In this document: positions 55,390 to 63,449 of the stretch, piece after piece
Position numbering within the stretch: position 1 is the stretch's first letter
Layout: each line of letters starts with the position of its first letter
Assembly (NCBI GenBank): GCA_944472155.2
Contig: OX235272.1
Location: 98,648,020-98,712,019, forward strand
DNA length: 64,000 bases
Direction of reading: 5' to 3'
Source: Trichobilharzia szidati
Lineage: Eukaryota; Platyhelminthes; Trematoda; Strigeidida; Schistosomatidae
Translations under genes and position numbers: made by a program
The notes under the pieces: model-generated
What the model was told of the DNA's origin: nothing
Seen by the model: only the letters and a program-made list of their open reading frames with translations
Databases searched by the model: none

Positions 55390-56611
55390 GGAGAAAGCAT
55401 ATCCATACATAGCATTCGCTTTACCTTTGTAATATTGTAATTTTCTTAAGAATTCACCAATTGCTGAACGAGCTGACGTTAAAGGCCTTTTTGGAACTAA
55501 GGAAATACACAAATCAGATGCATTGTCCTCACCGACTACTTTATGCGTACGTCCCATAGAATCGTCAGCTTCAATCAAAACTCGCATAATAAGCACAATA
55601 ATGTGCTTGACACCATGATCCAATGTCATCAGCATTTTCTGCTGGAGAATAAAACTCCATGGAAGTTACAACTGGAGGAATCATTGACAACCAATTAATA
55701 TAGACTGCATCTGGGGCATTGCCTTGAGCACAGTCGGTATTCAGACCGAACTGCTCCAGAACAATAGGTAAATCAGACAAATAAATTCCAACGCACTCAG
55801 CTTGACACTTGTCTATTGCAGATGAAAGGTTTGAAAACTTGCTGTCATACGTTCCTCCTGCTTCACACCAACCTTTTACAGGACCTCCATTTATGACATA
55901 TTCAGTAGTTTTCGTGTGTAAATTTCGTTTTCCATAACAATCACGCCAAAACAGTTTACCTGAACCATATCCCATCAGTTCATGAAGTCCAACTTGTAAT
56001 TCAAAGGAACTTTCAGCATGTTCCACGTACATTTGCTTGTCTTCATTACGTAGAAATTCTGTTTTAGGATCCTTGAAACAAACACTAAGTACATTATCCA
56101 AAGAAACATTTTTAAATCCATCAACTTGTCGTATATCATCATAGTTAGGAATATTAGTTCCAACAGGAATCCCAGCAGTTGCAAACGTCACTACATCCAA
56201 ACTAGTAAAGTCTGGCTGTGAGAAATTAACTTTTTCAAACGTAGAAGGCCATGGTAAATTTGTTAACAACCTTTCAGCATTATTCACAAGTCGTTGGAAT
56301 TTTTTAGACACTGATCTATTTACGACAGCGACAAATGATTCAAACTTTACACGAACGCCAAAGGGATCACGGTATGACTCTGTAAAACCAATATAGTTCC
56401 CAACAACAGGGTTCTTATCTTTAACCCATAACCTGAAGGCATCTTTGTGAGTGGCTACTGAGCCAGTAGTGAAGCTTTCAGCATACTGATGCCACATTTC
56501 TGATTCGATTTGGTTAAGCGAATGTGCTTTGAAATCTATATAGCAATCGACTAGTAACTTCATCAGCTCACTGTAGTCACCATATTCAAGCTGCAAAGAT
56601 GTGTCTGAGGG
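55390..56611 (-). pseudogene. DPP3: Captured dipeptidyl peptidase III fragment
   Basis: DPP III (peptidase family M49) is a cytosolic zinc exopeptidase that removes dipeptides from N-termini. This part is about 430 codons from the middle to near the C-terminal region: HSLNQIESEMWHQYAESFTT, NYIGFTESYRDPFGVRVKFE, LPWPSTFEKVNFSQPDFTSL, PNYDDIRQVDGFKNVSL, LQVGLHELMGYGSGKLFW, TYDSKFSNLSS and AVYINWLSM. The zinc motif HELLGH reads HELMGY, and the Glu of the second motif (EECRAE) appears as Lys in DKCQAE. As I recall the human enzyme, two of three zinc ligands are therefore lost. A frameshift (about 8 bases missing near 55615) moves the last part (RVLIEADD, then IGEFLRKLQYYKG) into the frame of the integrase remnant. 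No introns. Confidence 0.9.
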
Positions 56612-58954
56612 AAGCGAATCTCTTGACTTCTCACGACGTTGACTTAGAGGGATTTGCAGGTCATGGTAACGTTGGGCTAACTGTCTTTGTTCTTCTTGGA
56701 TAATAGGAGCGTCGAAATGACTTTCTGCAGCAAGCGTGTCAGCCTGGACTTTGAATGCATCTATACGTTCACGATGAGTAGCTACATCAGATTCAAGCAA
56801 GTTGTGCCGCTTTTGTGCGTTCATCACACCGTTTAGATCACGAACGACATCCTCTAAGGCTATATGAGCTTCAACATCATTCAACCATAACTCGACATCT
56901 TCTACTTTGCGAGCGAACTGTTGTTGCCTACTTGCTTGATCTAAATTTTTCTTCTTGTCTCCCATGGCATTTACGAGATGAGACCAAGTTTCATCCAACT
57001 GTTCAATCTTTACTTTTATTTCTGGCGAGTTGTAGTGGTTTGCATTTAACAAATCCTGACCTGTCTTTTTAATATCTTCAACGCGGGATTGGTTCGCTTG
57101 TATTTCTACCTCAAAACTCTGATGCTTCTGCACCTTTGTTTGCAAATTCGTGGAGTCTTTGTAACTTTCATCAAGTGAATTTTTAAGTCTTCCTGATATC
57201 CATGACTGCATTTCATCTGCATCTCTATCGAACATTTGGTAATGGTGGGAATCTTGAAGACGCTGACGGCGGTTCTGAGCTTTCTCCTTTAATGCATTTC
57301 GTCTATTTTGAAGACCTTTCTGAATCTCATGAACCTGTGCAGCCGCATAGTGGTTTGATTCGATTAATTTTGCAGCGAATTCATCAAGTTGTCGCATCTT
57401 TTCTTCTTGTGCTAGAAGCGACTTTTCGAAGTCTTCATGTTTCCTTATGAGTGCTTCGACAGAATCGAGTGAGTCTCCCACATCATTTATTTCTAAGAGG
57501 GCCTCTTGCTTACCAATCCAAGATTCCGACTGTTCAGCGACGCGGTAAAAATACTGAAGGCCCATACACTGTTCTAGCTGTTCACGTCTTTCCTCACACA
57601 ACTGCATCAGGGAGGCTCTCTCTCTTTCAAGGGTGGAAAGTTTAGCAGCTTTGTCTTCACTACAGGGATGGCCAACACTTAGTAATGCCTGACCTTCTTG
57701 CATGCATGTATCGAAACTGTCAGCTCGAGAATTTATTTCAGCGGTGTATTCCTTATGTAGCTCTACTTGGGCTTCAGCACCAGCTACATCCTTTGCCAAA
57801 TCATCCGCCGATATTAACGTCTTCATGTCATTCATCCAGATACTCACGTCTCTCCAGTCAGCCAAAAAGCGATGCATCTTGAATGACTCTTCCAGTTTAC
57901 CTCTCCTACCTACAGCCTGACTTTTCAGCTTATCCCATGCAGTGTTTAAGGCGTCATACTTGCCTTGTATAGTGTTTTGCGAATCAGGATGCTTCTGTGC
58001 AAGCGCCTTAGCATCATCTCCAAGTTGAACAATCTTTTCATCTGGGGCAGTCAAATCCCTTTCTAATGCTTCTTGCTTCCTTTGTAAGGCTTGGACTGAA
58101 GCAAGATCACGACCACAGTCCTCAGTTTTCTCTGTGACTAAGACATGATTGACCATGCTAGTTTCTTCAAGGGTCTTCCTATATGGTCCCAGTAATGTCC
58201 AACCCAAGGGAGTCTTTACGGCACAAGGTTCGTTAGCTCCTCCAAGCCTTTTATCGATAGTTACGTGAGCTTCTGGCACGTTACAGCCAATAAGCATCTT
58301 AATTTCTTTATTCTTAACCTCTGGTAAAATTATCCCATCTAGGTGACTCCATGAGGCCATCTGATCTGCCGTTAGCACAACTCTTTGTAACTGTGGTAAC
58401 TTCTCTACTGTCCATGCTTTGGAAACAGTAACATGAAGTGACGAATCCAACGGAGAGACTTCCAGTTGCACTTGTTTGCAAGACAAAGTAGACTGTGAAC
58501 CAAGCGTCTTAAGGGAGACTGTCTTAGTTGCTCCTACCAAACCTAGTTCTCTTGCCAGATCTTCTGTGACTAATGTTGCGTCTGAACCACTATCCACAAA
58601 CGCACAGGTTTGAACGACATTACCATTATATCTGGCTAAGATGGGCACTATAGCGAATGCGGTTTCACTTGCCGGAGTCTTGTCCAAAGTCATATCACTA
58701 CACTGTTGAGCGTTAATATGCACATCATTTTTTATATCGTCGGATGATCCCTGGCTTCTGTGAAGCAATGTATGGTGTCTCCAACCACAACCTTTAACTG
58801 TACAGGACCTTGGAGATCGGCAATTCTTTGCTATGTGATTTACTTTTAAACATAAGTTGCATAGTTTTCTCTTGGAAACAAATGCCAGACGTTCATCAAG
58901 GTCTTTATCTTTAAACTCTGAACACTGGTCTAGGAAATGGCTTCCCGAACACAA
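55571..58954 (-). CDS. Chimeric ORF: zinc-knuckle, protease, spectrin repeats and DPP3 (1127 codons)
   Basis: One uninterrupted minus-strand frame. Residues 1-65: zinc-binding motifs (LCNLCLKVNHIAKNC and a CTVKGCGWRHHTLLH motif). Residues 95-280: BEL-type aspartic protease with CAFVDSGSDATLVTEDLA and the following LIGCNVPEAHV and KTPLGWTLLGP. Residues 281-781: alpha-spectrin repeats. Residues 782-1127: DPP III. The real translation start is unclear: codons TGT ATA TTG TGT just upstream complete a CCHC knuckle in the same frame, and gag lies upstream in another frame, so expression would need frameshifting. The frame ends at 55571 after the DPP3 frameshift. That both foreign parts stay in frame over 850 codons argues for recent capture, or for selection on the fusion. 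Confidence 0.93.
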   Translation of the reverse strand: MCSGSHFLDQCSEFKDKDLDERLAFVSKRKLCNLCLKVNHIAKNCRSPRSCTVKGCGWRHHTLLHRSQGSSDDIKNDVHINAQQCSDMTLDKTPASETAFAIVPILARYNGNVVQTCAFVDSGSDATLVTEDLARELGLVGATKTVSLKTLGSQSTLSCKQVQLEVSPLDSSLHVTVSKAWTVEKLPQLQRVVLTADQMASWSHLDGIILPEVKNKEIKMLIGCNVPEAHVTIDKRLGGANEPCAVKTPLGWTLLGPYRKTLEETSMVNHVLVTEKTEDCGRDLASVQALQRKQEALERDLTAPDEKIVQLGDDAKALAQKHPDSQNTIQGKYDALNTAWDKLKSQAVGRRGKLEESFKMHRFLADWRDVSIWMNDMKTLISADDLAKDVAGAEAQVELHKEYTAEINSRADSFDTCMQEGQALLSVGHPCSEDKAAKLSTLERERASLMQLCEERREQLEQCMGLQYFYRVAEQSESWIGKQEALLEINDVGDSLDSVEALIRKHEDFEKSLLAQEEKMRQLDEFAAKLIESNHYAAAQVHEIQKGLQNRRNALKEKAQNRRQRLQDSHHYQMFDRDADEMQSWISGRLKNSLDESYKDSTNLQTKVQKHQSFEVEIQANQSRVEDIKKTGQDLLNANHYNSPEIKVKIEQLDETWSHLVNAMGDKKKNLDQASRQQQFARKVEDVELWLNDVEAHIALEDVVRDLNGVMNAQKRHNLLESDVATHRERIDAFKVQADTLAAESHFDAPIIQEEQRQLAQRYHDLQIPLSQRREKSRDSLPSDTSLQLEYGDYSELMKLLVDCYIDFKAHSLNQIESEMWHQYAESFTTGSVATHKDAFRLWVKDKNPVVGNYIGFTESYRDPFGVRVKFESFVAVVNRSVSKKFQRLVNNAERLLTNLPWPSTFEKVNFSQPDFTSLDVVTFATAGIPVGTNIPNYDDIRQVDGFKNVSLDNVLSVCFKDPKTEFLRNEDKQMYVEHAESSFELQVGLHELMGYGSGKLFWRDCYGKRNLHTKTTEYVINGGPVKGWCEAGGTYDSKFSNLSSAIDKCQAECVGIYLSDLPIVLEQFGLNTDCAQGNAPDAVYINWLSMIPPVVTSMEFYSPAENADDIGSWCQAHYCAYYASFD
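56612..58114 (-). CDS. Captured alpha-spectrin repeat segment
   Basis: About 500 residues (281-781 of the chimeric ORF), collinear with the N-terminal half of animal alpha-spectrin, several triple-helical repeats before the SH3 domain. Landmarks: GRDLASVQALQRKQEALERD, HRFLADWRDVSIWMNDMKTL, ISADDLAKDVAGAEA, EQCMGLQYFYRVAEQSESW, GDSLDSVEALIRKHEDFEKS, LQTKVQKHQSFEVEIQANQS, and the end at QRREKSRDSL. Each repeat carries the expected heptad pattern and Trp. Alpha-spectrin forms the actin-linked membrane skeleton; here it is only a structural piece without actin-binding, SH3 or EF-hand parts. It is intronless, so it came from mRNA. The left junction is at about EDC|GRDL and the right junction at DSL|PSDT. 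Confidence 0.92.
58115..58954 (-). CDS. BEL/Pao zinc-knuckle and aspartic protease region
   Basis: Residues 1-280 of the chimeric ORF. The first knuckle reads C-I-L-C-S-G-S-H-F-L-D-Q-C if two codons upstream are included. A second Cys/His group follows at residues 32-45. The protease (DUF1758-like) has the DSG active-site triplet at residues 121-123 within FVDSGSDATLV and a hydrophobic C-terminal part. It would cut the Gag-Pol polyprotein. The region ends at VNHVLVTEKTEDC, normally followed by the reverse transcriptase, which is missing. Confidence 0.9.
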
Positions 58955-59069
58955 TATACAGGGTGGGTAAATAAACGTGACTCGTTCTTAGTATCATTAC
59001 TCGGTTTTTCGATATTATTCTCTGAGAGCCTGGTAACAAACACTCGGTGTTTAGAATCGGAGTTTTTCT

Positions 59070-59966
59070 TCATAGGGATAGTAGACTCTTTACTATTTTT
59101 CCCGGTGAATGCCCATTGATTAGCAGCCCATACCTGGTGTTAGCCATATCTGACTGCTCCTTAACAAACATGCATAAGTCGCTAAATGATGGCTCGCGAC
59201 CGCTCTTTATGACGTTGCAAGCCACCTTTATCCATTCTCTCTGTGAATGAACAGGGAGTTTTAGGACTAGTTGTTCAATAGTTTGACCAGAATTCAAATC
59301 TGAAACATAGTTCATCTGTTTTAAAGTCAATTCGCAGGCTTGCATCTCGTGAGATAGCTTCCTTAGTAACGCTGCATCATTGCTTTTAACGTTTGGAAAT
59401 TCTAGGAGTTTCTCTATGAAGGTTCGGGCCACAACATGTCTTTGCCCAAATGCTTCCTCTAACAGTTGTAGGGCTTTATGATAACCTTCCTCTGGCTCTA
59501 ACAAAACACAGTGTTTGATTACATCTTTGGCTTCTCCTTCACAATACTGAATCAAGTAATTTAGCTTACTTCGATATCCAATGGCATCATTATCCAACAA
59601 GTCTTCAAAATTCTTTATAAAATTCCAATAATTTACAGGATTACCGTCAAACTTAATGATCTCTCTTTTAGGCATGTCCAGAAACTTGGACATGGCTCTG
59701 GCGAGCTCATCGTTAGAAGATACAGAGACTGTATGCGAGGCAGAAGGCTTGCAAGGTGACTTATTATGATTAGAACATTCACGACTAGCTTGTCGTAATC
59801 TTTCCAATTCAATTTCTTTCTCTATTTGGACTATACGCATTTTCGCTAGCTCCAGCTCTACCATATAATGTGATTTATTCTCGTTGCTTCCAGGGAAATC
59901 AGCTTCATTACTCTTTTCTAACTGTGGAGTTAACGACGGCATAGTTTCATAACTTTCGTCTGCCAT
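59070..59966 (-). CDS. BEL/Pao Gag (DUF1759-like)
   Basis: 298 residues from ATG at 59966, only 14 bases after the 5' LTR. Residues 35-65 form a charged coiled coil (ELAKMRIVQIEKEIELERLR). Residues 100-290 hold the DUF1759-type capsid region: KREIIKFDGNPVNYWNFIKN, KLNYLIQYCEGEAKDVIKHC, ALQLLEEAFGQRHVVARTF and LVLKLPVHSQREWIKVA. Gag would form the particle that packages element RNA. The frame stops at 59070. Just before it, GGGAAAA (minus strand, 59103-59097) in the right phase could act as a -1 slippery site; the -1 frame stays open to 58930 and reads toward the zinc-knuckle. Confidence 0.9.
   Translation of the reverse strand: MADESYETMPSLTPQLEKSNEADFPGSNENKSHYMVELELAKMRIVQIEKEIELERLRQASRECSNHNKSPCKPSASHTVSVSSNDELARAMSKFLDMPKREIIKFDGNPVNYWNFIKNFEDLLDNDAIGYRSKLNYLIQYCEGEAKDVIKHCVLLEPEEGYHKALQLLEEAFGQRHVVARTFIEKLLEFPNVKSNDAALLRKLSHEMQACELTLKQMNYVSDLNSGQTIEQLVLKLPVHSQREWIKVACNVIKSGREPSFSDLCMFVKEQSDMANTRYGLLINGHSPGKIVKSLLSL
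59097..59103 (-). promoter_or_regulatory. Candidate -1 frameshift slippery site at the end of gag
   Basis: Minus-strand GGGAAAA is read by the gag frame as xxG GGA AAA, the X XXY YYZ pattern. After a -1 slip the frame reads GKNSKESTIPMKKN and stays open for about 58 codons to a stop at 58930. A second shift near 58950 is still needed to reach the zinc-knuckle frame. No downstream pseudoknot was worked out. Confidence 0.4.
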
Positions 59967-59980
59967 ACTGTTCGAAACTT

Positions 59981-60276
59981 TGTAGGATTATTTTTGTCCT
60001 ACAGATTTAGTCCTTCCTCAATACTGACGATACAGAGTCTCGGCTTAGCTATAGTTAAAACAGAATAACTTGACTTTAACTTTATCTGTTTCTAAAACAT
60101 AAAATAAATCATAAAATTACACCAAGAAAAATGTACAAATCCACCGTCATTACAAAAAACGGACAAAAACGTACCGAACAGTATTGAAGGTACGGACAAA
60201 ATGAACAGTCAATTAATTACATGTATATGCAAGTAGAGTGACAGACAAAAAAGAACATTCAAGGTCACCATCACGT
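59981..60276 (-). repeat. BEL element 5' LTR, first part
   Basis: 296 bases identical in layout to 54682-54977, ending at ATCACGT where a later retrotransposon inserted. Only 14 bases separate this LTR from the gag ATG. They contain no TGG-type primer site; the next TGG lies inside the gag start (ATGGCAGACG). Confidence 0.92.
60270..60276. repeat. Target-site duplication of the 60-62 kb element, left copy
   Basis: ATCACGT, repeated at 62165-62171. The uninterrupted LTR reads CCATCACGTGGTG. Confidence 0.85.
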
Positions 60277-62164
60277 CTATAGCTCTCGACGAGATCTATC
60301 CTTTGGCATTGGTTTCGAACCTTGTAGCCACAGAAGACAAAAGAAAGTATTATGAAGCCATGGCAAGTGAAGCAGAACAAGCTGCAGGCAAAGGAGACCT
60401 CGCAACACTCTACCAAACAACTAGGTACCTCTCAGGCAAAAACTAGTCACAAATTAAGCCAGTGAAGGATGACAATGGAAAGTCAATCACCAAATAAGTG
60501 GAGCAAAGGAAACACTGGGCTGAACACTTCAAAAGACTCCTAAATCAACCACCACCTACAACGCGCCCAACAATACCAACAACGGAGACAGAGCTACCAG
60601 TGAACATCAACCCCCCGACGAAAACAGAAGTCCTGAAGGCAATCAAGATGCTGAAAGCTGGGAAGCAGCAGGACCAGATGGAATCCCAGCAGAAGCATTG
60701 AAAGTGGACCCAGAGACAACAGCGGGCTTGATGACGCCACTACTGGAGAAGGTGTGGAAAGAAGGCGAAGTACCCGAAGATTGGAAGAAAGGATACTTAT
60801 TCAAACTAACAAAGAAAGGAGACTTAAGTCAATGCAAGAACTGGCGCGGAATTATGCTCCTGTCCATCCCAAGCAAAATACTAAGCCGCATCATCCTGGA
60901 AAGGATCAAACAAGCCCTGGATGAAAAACTTCGACCAGAACAAGCTGGATTCAGGAGAAACAAGTCATGTATTGATCAGATCACCACACTACGGATCATC
61001 ATTGAACAAAGTTTGGAATGGCAGTCACCTCTCTATCTCAACTTCATCGACTTTGAAAAGGCCTTCGACAGCGTCGATCGAGAGGTGATTTAGAAACTAC
61101 TACGCTACTACGGGGTGCCACCGACAATTATACATCTCATCCAACAGTTGTATGACAACGCTGCATGCCAAGTAATCCACAACGGGAAACTCACGGAATC
61201 CTTCGAAGTGAGGACAGAGTAAGACAAGGCTGCCTACTATCGCCAATGATTTTCCTGATTGCAGTAGACTGGATAATGCGACAAACAGTGGGCAATGAGG
61301 AAACAGGCATAAAATGGACTCACACAAAGAACTTGGAGGATCTGGACTTCGCCGATGATATATGCCTGATTTCCCACAAACTGGAAGATATGCAAGTGAA
61401 AAGTAACAAGTTGGCAGAAGAAGCATCAAAGATAGGACTTCAGGTGAACATCGAGAAAACAGAGGTAATGAAGATTCCTGGACAAGAACAACAACAACAG
61501 ACAACGATCAGCATAAATGGGAGGGACCTGAAAGAAACAACCTCTTTTACCTACCTTGGAAGCATCGTTTCAACTACAGGAGGACGGAACTGATGAGGAT
61601 ATCAAAGCAAGGATCGGAAAAGCAAGACAAGCTTTCACTACTCGCAAGCCTGTGTGGAGGTCAACAACACTCAGCATGAAAAATAAGATCGGGATTTTCA
61701 ACTCCAATGTGAAGTCAGTGCCACTATACGGATCAGAGACTTGGCGCTCCATAAAGAGCATCTCAAACAAACTACAGACCTTCATTAACAGTTGTCTTCG
61801 CTCAATACTCAAGATCAGATGGCCGGCCAGAAAAGATCAGCAATAGGGATGGATCTCTGGGAGCTAACCAACCAGGAACCGATTGTGAAACAAATAGGGA
61901 GGAAGAAATGGAGATGGGTTGGCCATACTCTGAGAAAAGAAACCATCAAGTGACATCACTAGGCAAGCCATTGCTCGAGTGGAACCCGAAAGGGAAGCGG
62001 CGAGTTGGTCGTCCAAGGGTGACTTGGAGGAGATCATGTGAAGAGGAGATGAAAGCATGTGGGCAGACCTGGAGCCAGGTGAAAACTCTAGCAGAGAACC
62101 GAACGCGATGGAGACGCATGGCTGAAGCCCTATGTTCCTCTAGGAACTAAAGGAAATAATAATA
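60277..62164 (+). mobile_element. Non-LTR retrotransposon (RTE-like), 5'-truncated, inserted in the LTR
   Basis: 1.9 kb, flanked by a 7 bp duplication of LTR sequence and ending in an (AAT)n tail at 62155-62164. It codes for reverse transcriptase and a C-terminal domain only; the endonuclease is cut off. The clade is given from the RNKSCIDQITTLR and [13 protein letters not shown] wording and the C-terminal TWRRSCEEEM segment shared with RTE-like elements of many invertebrates. A second fragment of the family is at 63220-63444. Confidence 0.85.
60350..62150 (+). pseudogene. Reverse transcriptase of the 60-62 kb element
   Basis: Pieces in order: 60498-60701 (HWAEHFKRLLNQPPPTTRP, IKMLKAGK); 60698-61093 (WKKGYLFKLTKKGDLSQCKN, WRGIMLLSIPSKILSRIILE, AGFRRNKSCIDQITTLRIII and the palm motif [18 protein letters not shown], with a stop TAG where Trp is expected); 61220-61593 (GCLLSPMIFLIAVDWIM, LDFADDICLISH with an intact FADD box, FTYLGSIVS); 61600-61846 (LLYGSETW as PLYGSETWRS); and 61908-62150 (C-terminal GRPRVTWRRSCEEEM, ending ALCSSRN). 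Four or more frame changes or stops: inactive. Confidence 0.85.
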
Positions 62165-62171
62165 ATCACGT
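62165..62171. repeat. Target-site duplication of the 60-62 kb element, right copy
   Basis: ATCACGT, matching 60270-60276. Confidence 0.85.
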
Positions 62172-62271
62172 GGTGTGAGTTACATTAATTGGCCAATAAT
62201 CGCGACAAAAAAGGTCACATAATATTGATTGGCTGCTTATCATACAGTCTATCTATCTGTCGCGATTAACA
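62172..62271 (-). repeat. BEL element 5' LTR, second part
   Basis: 100 bases that complete the LTR: 296 + 100 = 396, the same as the other LTR. Differs from it by two bases near the end (ATCTGTCGCG here, ATCTTTTGCG there). Confidence 0.92.
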
Positions 62272-62470
62272 CCTTGTAACTCATGATTTACAATGAAACT
62301 TTTGTTCTTCGTTATTCCTATTCCTTTGTCTCACACCTCCGTTTACTGTCGATATTATTATGCATTTCTCCTACTTTCTTCTCTTGCTTTCTGTGCTACA
62401 TGGAGTGTGGCGACTTGAACTGCCCCACATATATGTAAAGTTATATGTCGAAAACCGATCCACCGAGTCC
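62272..62470 (+). mobile_element. RTE (SR2-like) fragment, right half of the split copy
   Basis: Begins with CCTTG, the second copy of the BEL duplication, and continues the RTE 3' untranslated region: TTGTAACTCATGATTTACAA, then TGGAGTGTGGCGACTTGAAC, ending TATGTCGAAAACCGATCCAC. Very close to the minus-strand copy at 43635-43830. Confidence 0.85.
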
Positions 62471-63219
62471 TTACTTTGTGCTTTGTGTCAAAAAGTGTTC
62501 TAGTAGTTTATTTTTATTAACTAATGACCAGGTGACTATGGGAAAGCTTTCTTTAATTATGGCATTTAATTAAAAATTATTTTATGTTGATCTACGTTGG
62601 CGTAAACTACTACTTACCTAGGTTATGTATCTGTTGATAGTAAACCAAATCATAACAACAACTGAATCGCATAAAAGACGAAATATATTGCCATATCGAC
62701 GCTGTTAAGCCAGGATTCATGACTAGCCTACTAGGGATAATGTCCCAGCAAATAAATGAAACACGATTGGGTACCAAATAGCGTATCTTGTTTTACCGCT
62801 TACTACAGCCTAACCATTCAACTTAAATAGTGAAATTCAGTGCTAAATGTTGAATAATGGTGAAACTGTTGGTTAGTATCAATTTTAGTCAATTACTTAC
62901 CACTACATGCACTAGTACCAACTTAGTAAGTATACTGTTAAACTTCTAAGTGTTAACAGAAAAAGACTGAGTCATTCAAAAGTGTACCTTCAAAAACGAG
63001 AAATTCAACAGATGAAAGGGCTAAGAACAATTTTAGGAGAAGTTTGTCAACTAATCTAACTAGCAATGCCTAGTGCAGGACCTCCAAGATCGTGTATGTG
63101 TGTAAACCAGGAAAAATGATGCAAAAAACTATCGTCTAGTCCTTCTTGAACGAATACTCGTTAAGACAAAAGACGTGAGACATTTTAAACATCCAGACGT
63201 GAGTCGGCAGTTTGTTTGG
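62471..63219. other. Unassigned stretch
   Basis: AT-rich, no ORF or repeat recognised. Confidence 0.4.
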
Positions 63220-63444
63220 CAATTATTATTCCTTTGCGTTCTGAGTGGAACATAGCGCTTCAACAACACGTCTCCACTTTGTTCTCTTTTCTGCCGTCCT
63301 CTTCAGCTGGGTCCACGACTGACCAAACTCTCTCATCTCTTCCTCACACGATCTCCTCCATGTCACCCTAGCGCCGACAATTACCTTGGGGTTCCAGTGG
63401 GAAGTCGTGACCCGTAGGGTGCAGAAGGTCGGGTGTGAGGACAA
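63220..63444 (-). mobile_element. C-terminal fragment of the 60-62 kb element family
   Basis: The minus strand codes for ARVTWRRSCEEEMREFGQSW and WRRVVEALCSTQNAKE, the last residues of the family's ORF, followed by an ATAATAATT tail at 63220-63230. Only the last ~60 codons are kept. Confidence 0.75.
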
Positions 63445-63449
63445 ATACT

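Larger units (their letters stand above)
54682..62271 (-). mobile_element. BEL/Pao LTR retrotransposon carrying captured alpha-spectrin and DPP3 sequence
   Basis: Minus-strand LTR element with 396 bp LTRs (TGTTAATCGC...CCTACA on the coding strand), a 5 bp target duplication, gag, zinc-knuckle, BEL-type protease and a BEL-type integrase C-terminus. Where reverse transcriptase, RNase H and the integrase core should be, there are about 500 codons of alpha-spectrin and about 430 codons of dipeptidyl peptidase III, all intronless and in the element's sense direction. Without the later insertion (60277-62164) the element is about 5.7 kb. It cannot be autonomous, yet its clean LTR ends and duplication show that it arrived here by retrotransposition, so enzymes must have been supplied by a complete relative. 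The two LTRs differ by about two bases, which suggests a recent move. Confidence 0.93.

Noticed and set aside
55390..56611. An independent intronless DPP3 gene
   Set aside because: It starts in the middle of the protein directly after spectrin repeats, lacks its N-terminal half, has altered zinc motifs and a frameshift, and runs into integrase sequence.
56815..57920. + strand frames opposite the spectrin segment
   Set aside because: Antisense shadows of the coding frame, explained by its codon pattern.
56612..58114. A genuine alpha-spectrin gene or an ordinary processed pseudogene
   Set aside because: No poly(A) tract or own target duplication at its ends; it is fused in frame to the retroelement protease and lies inside matched LTRs.
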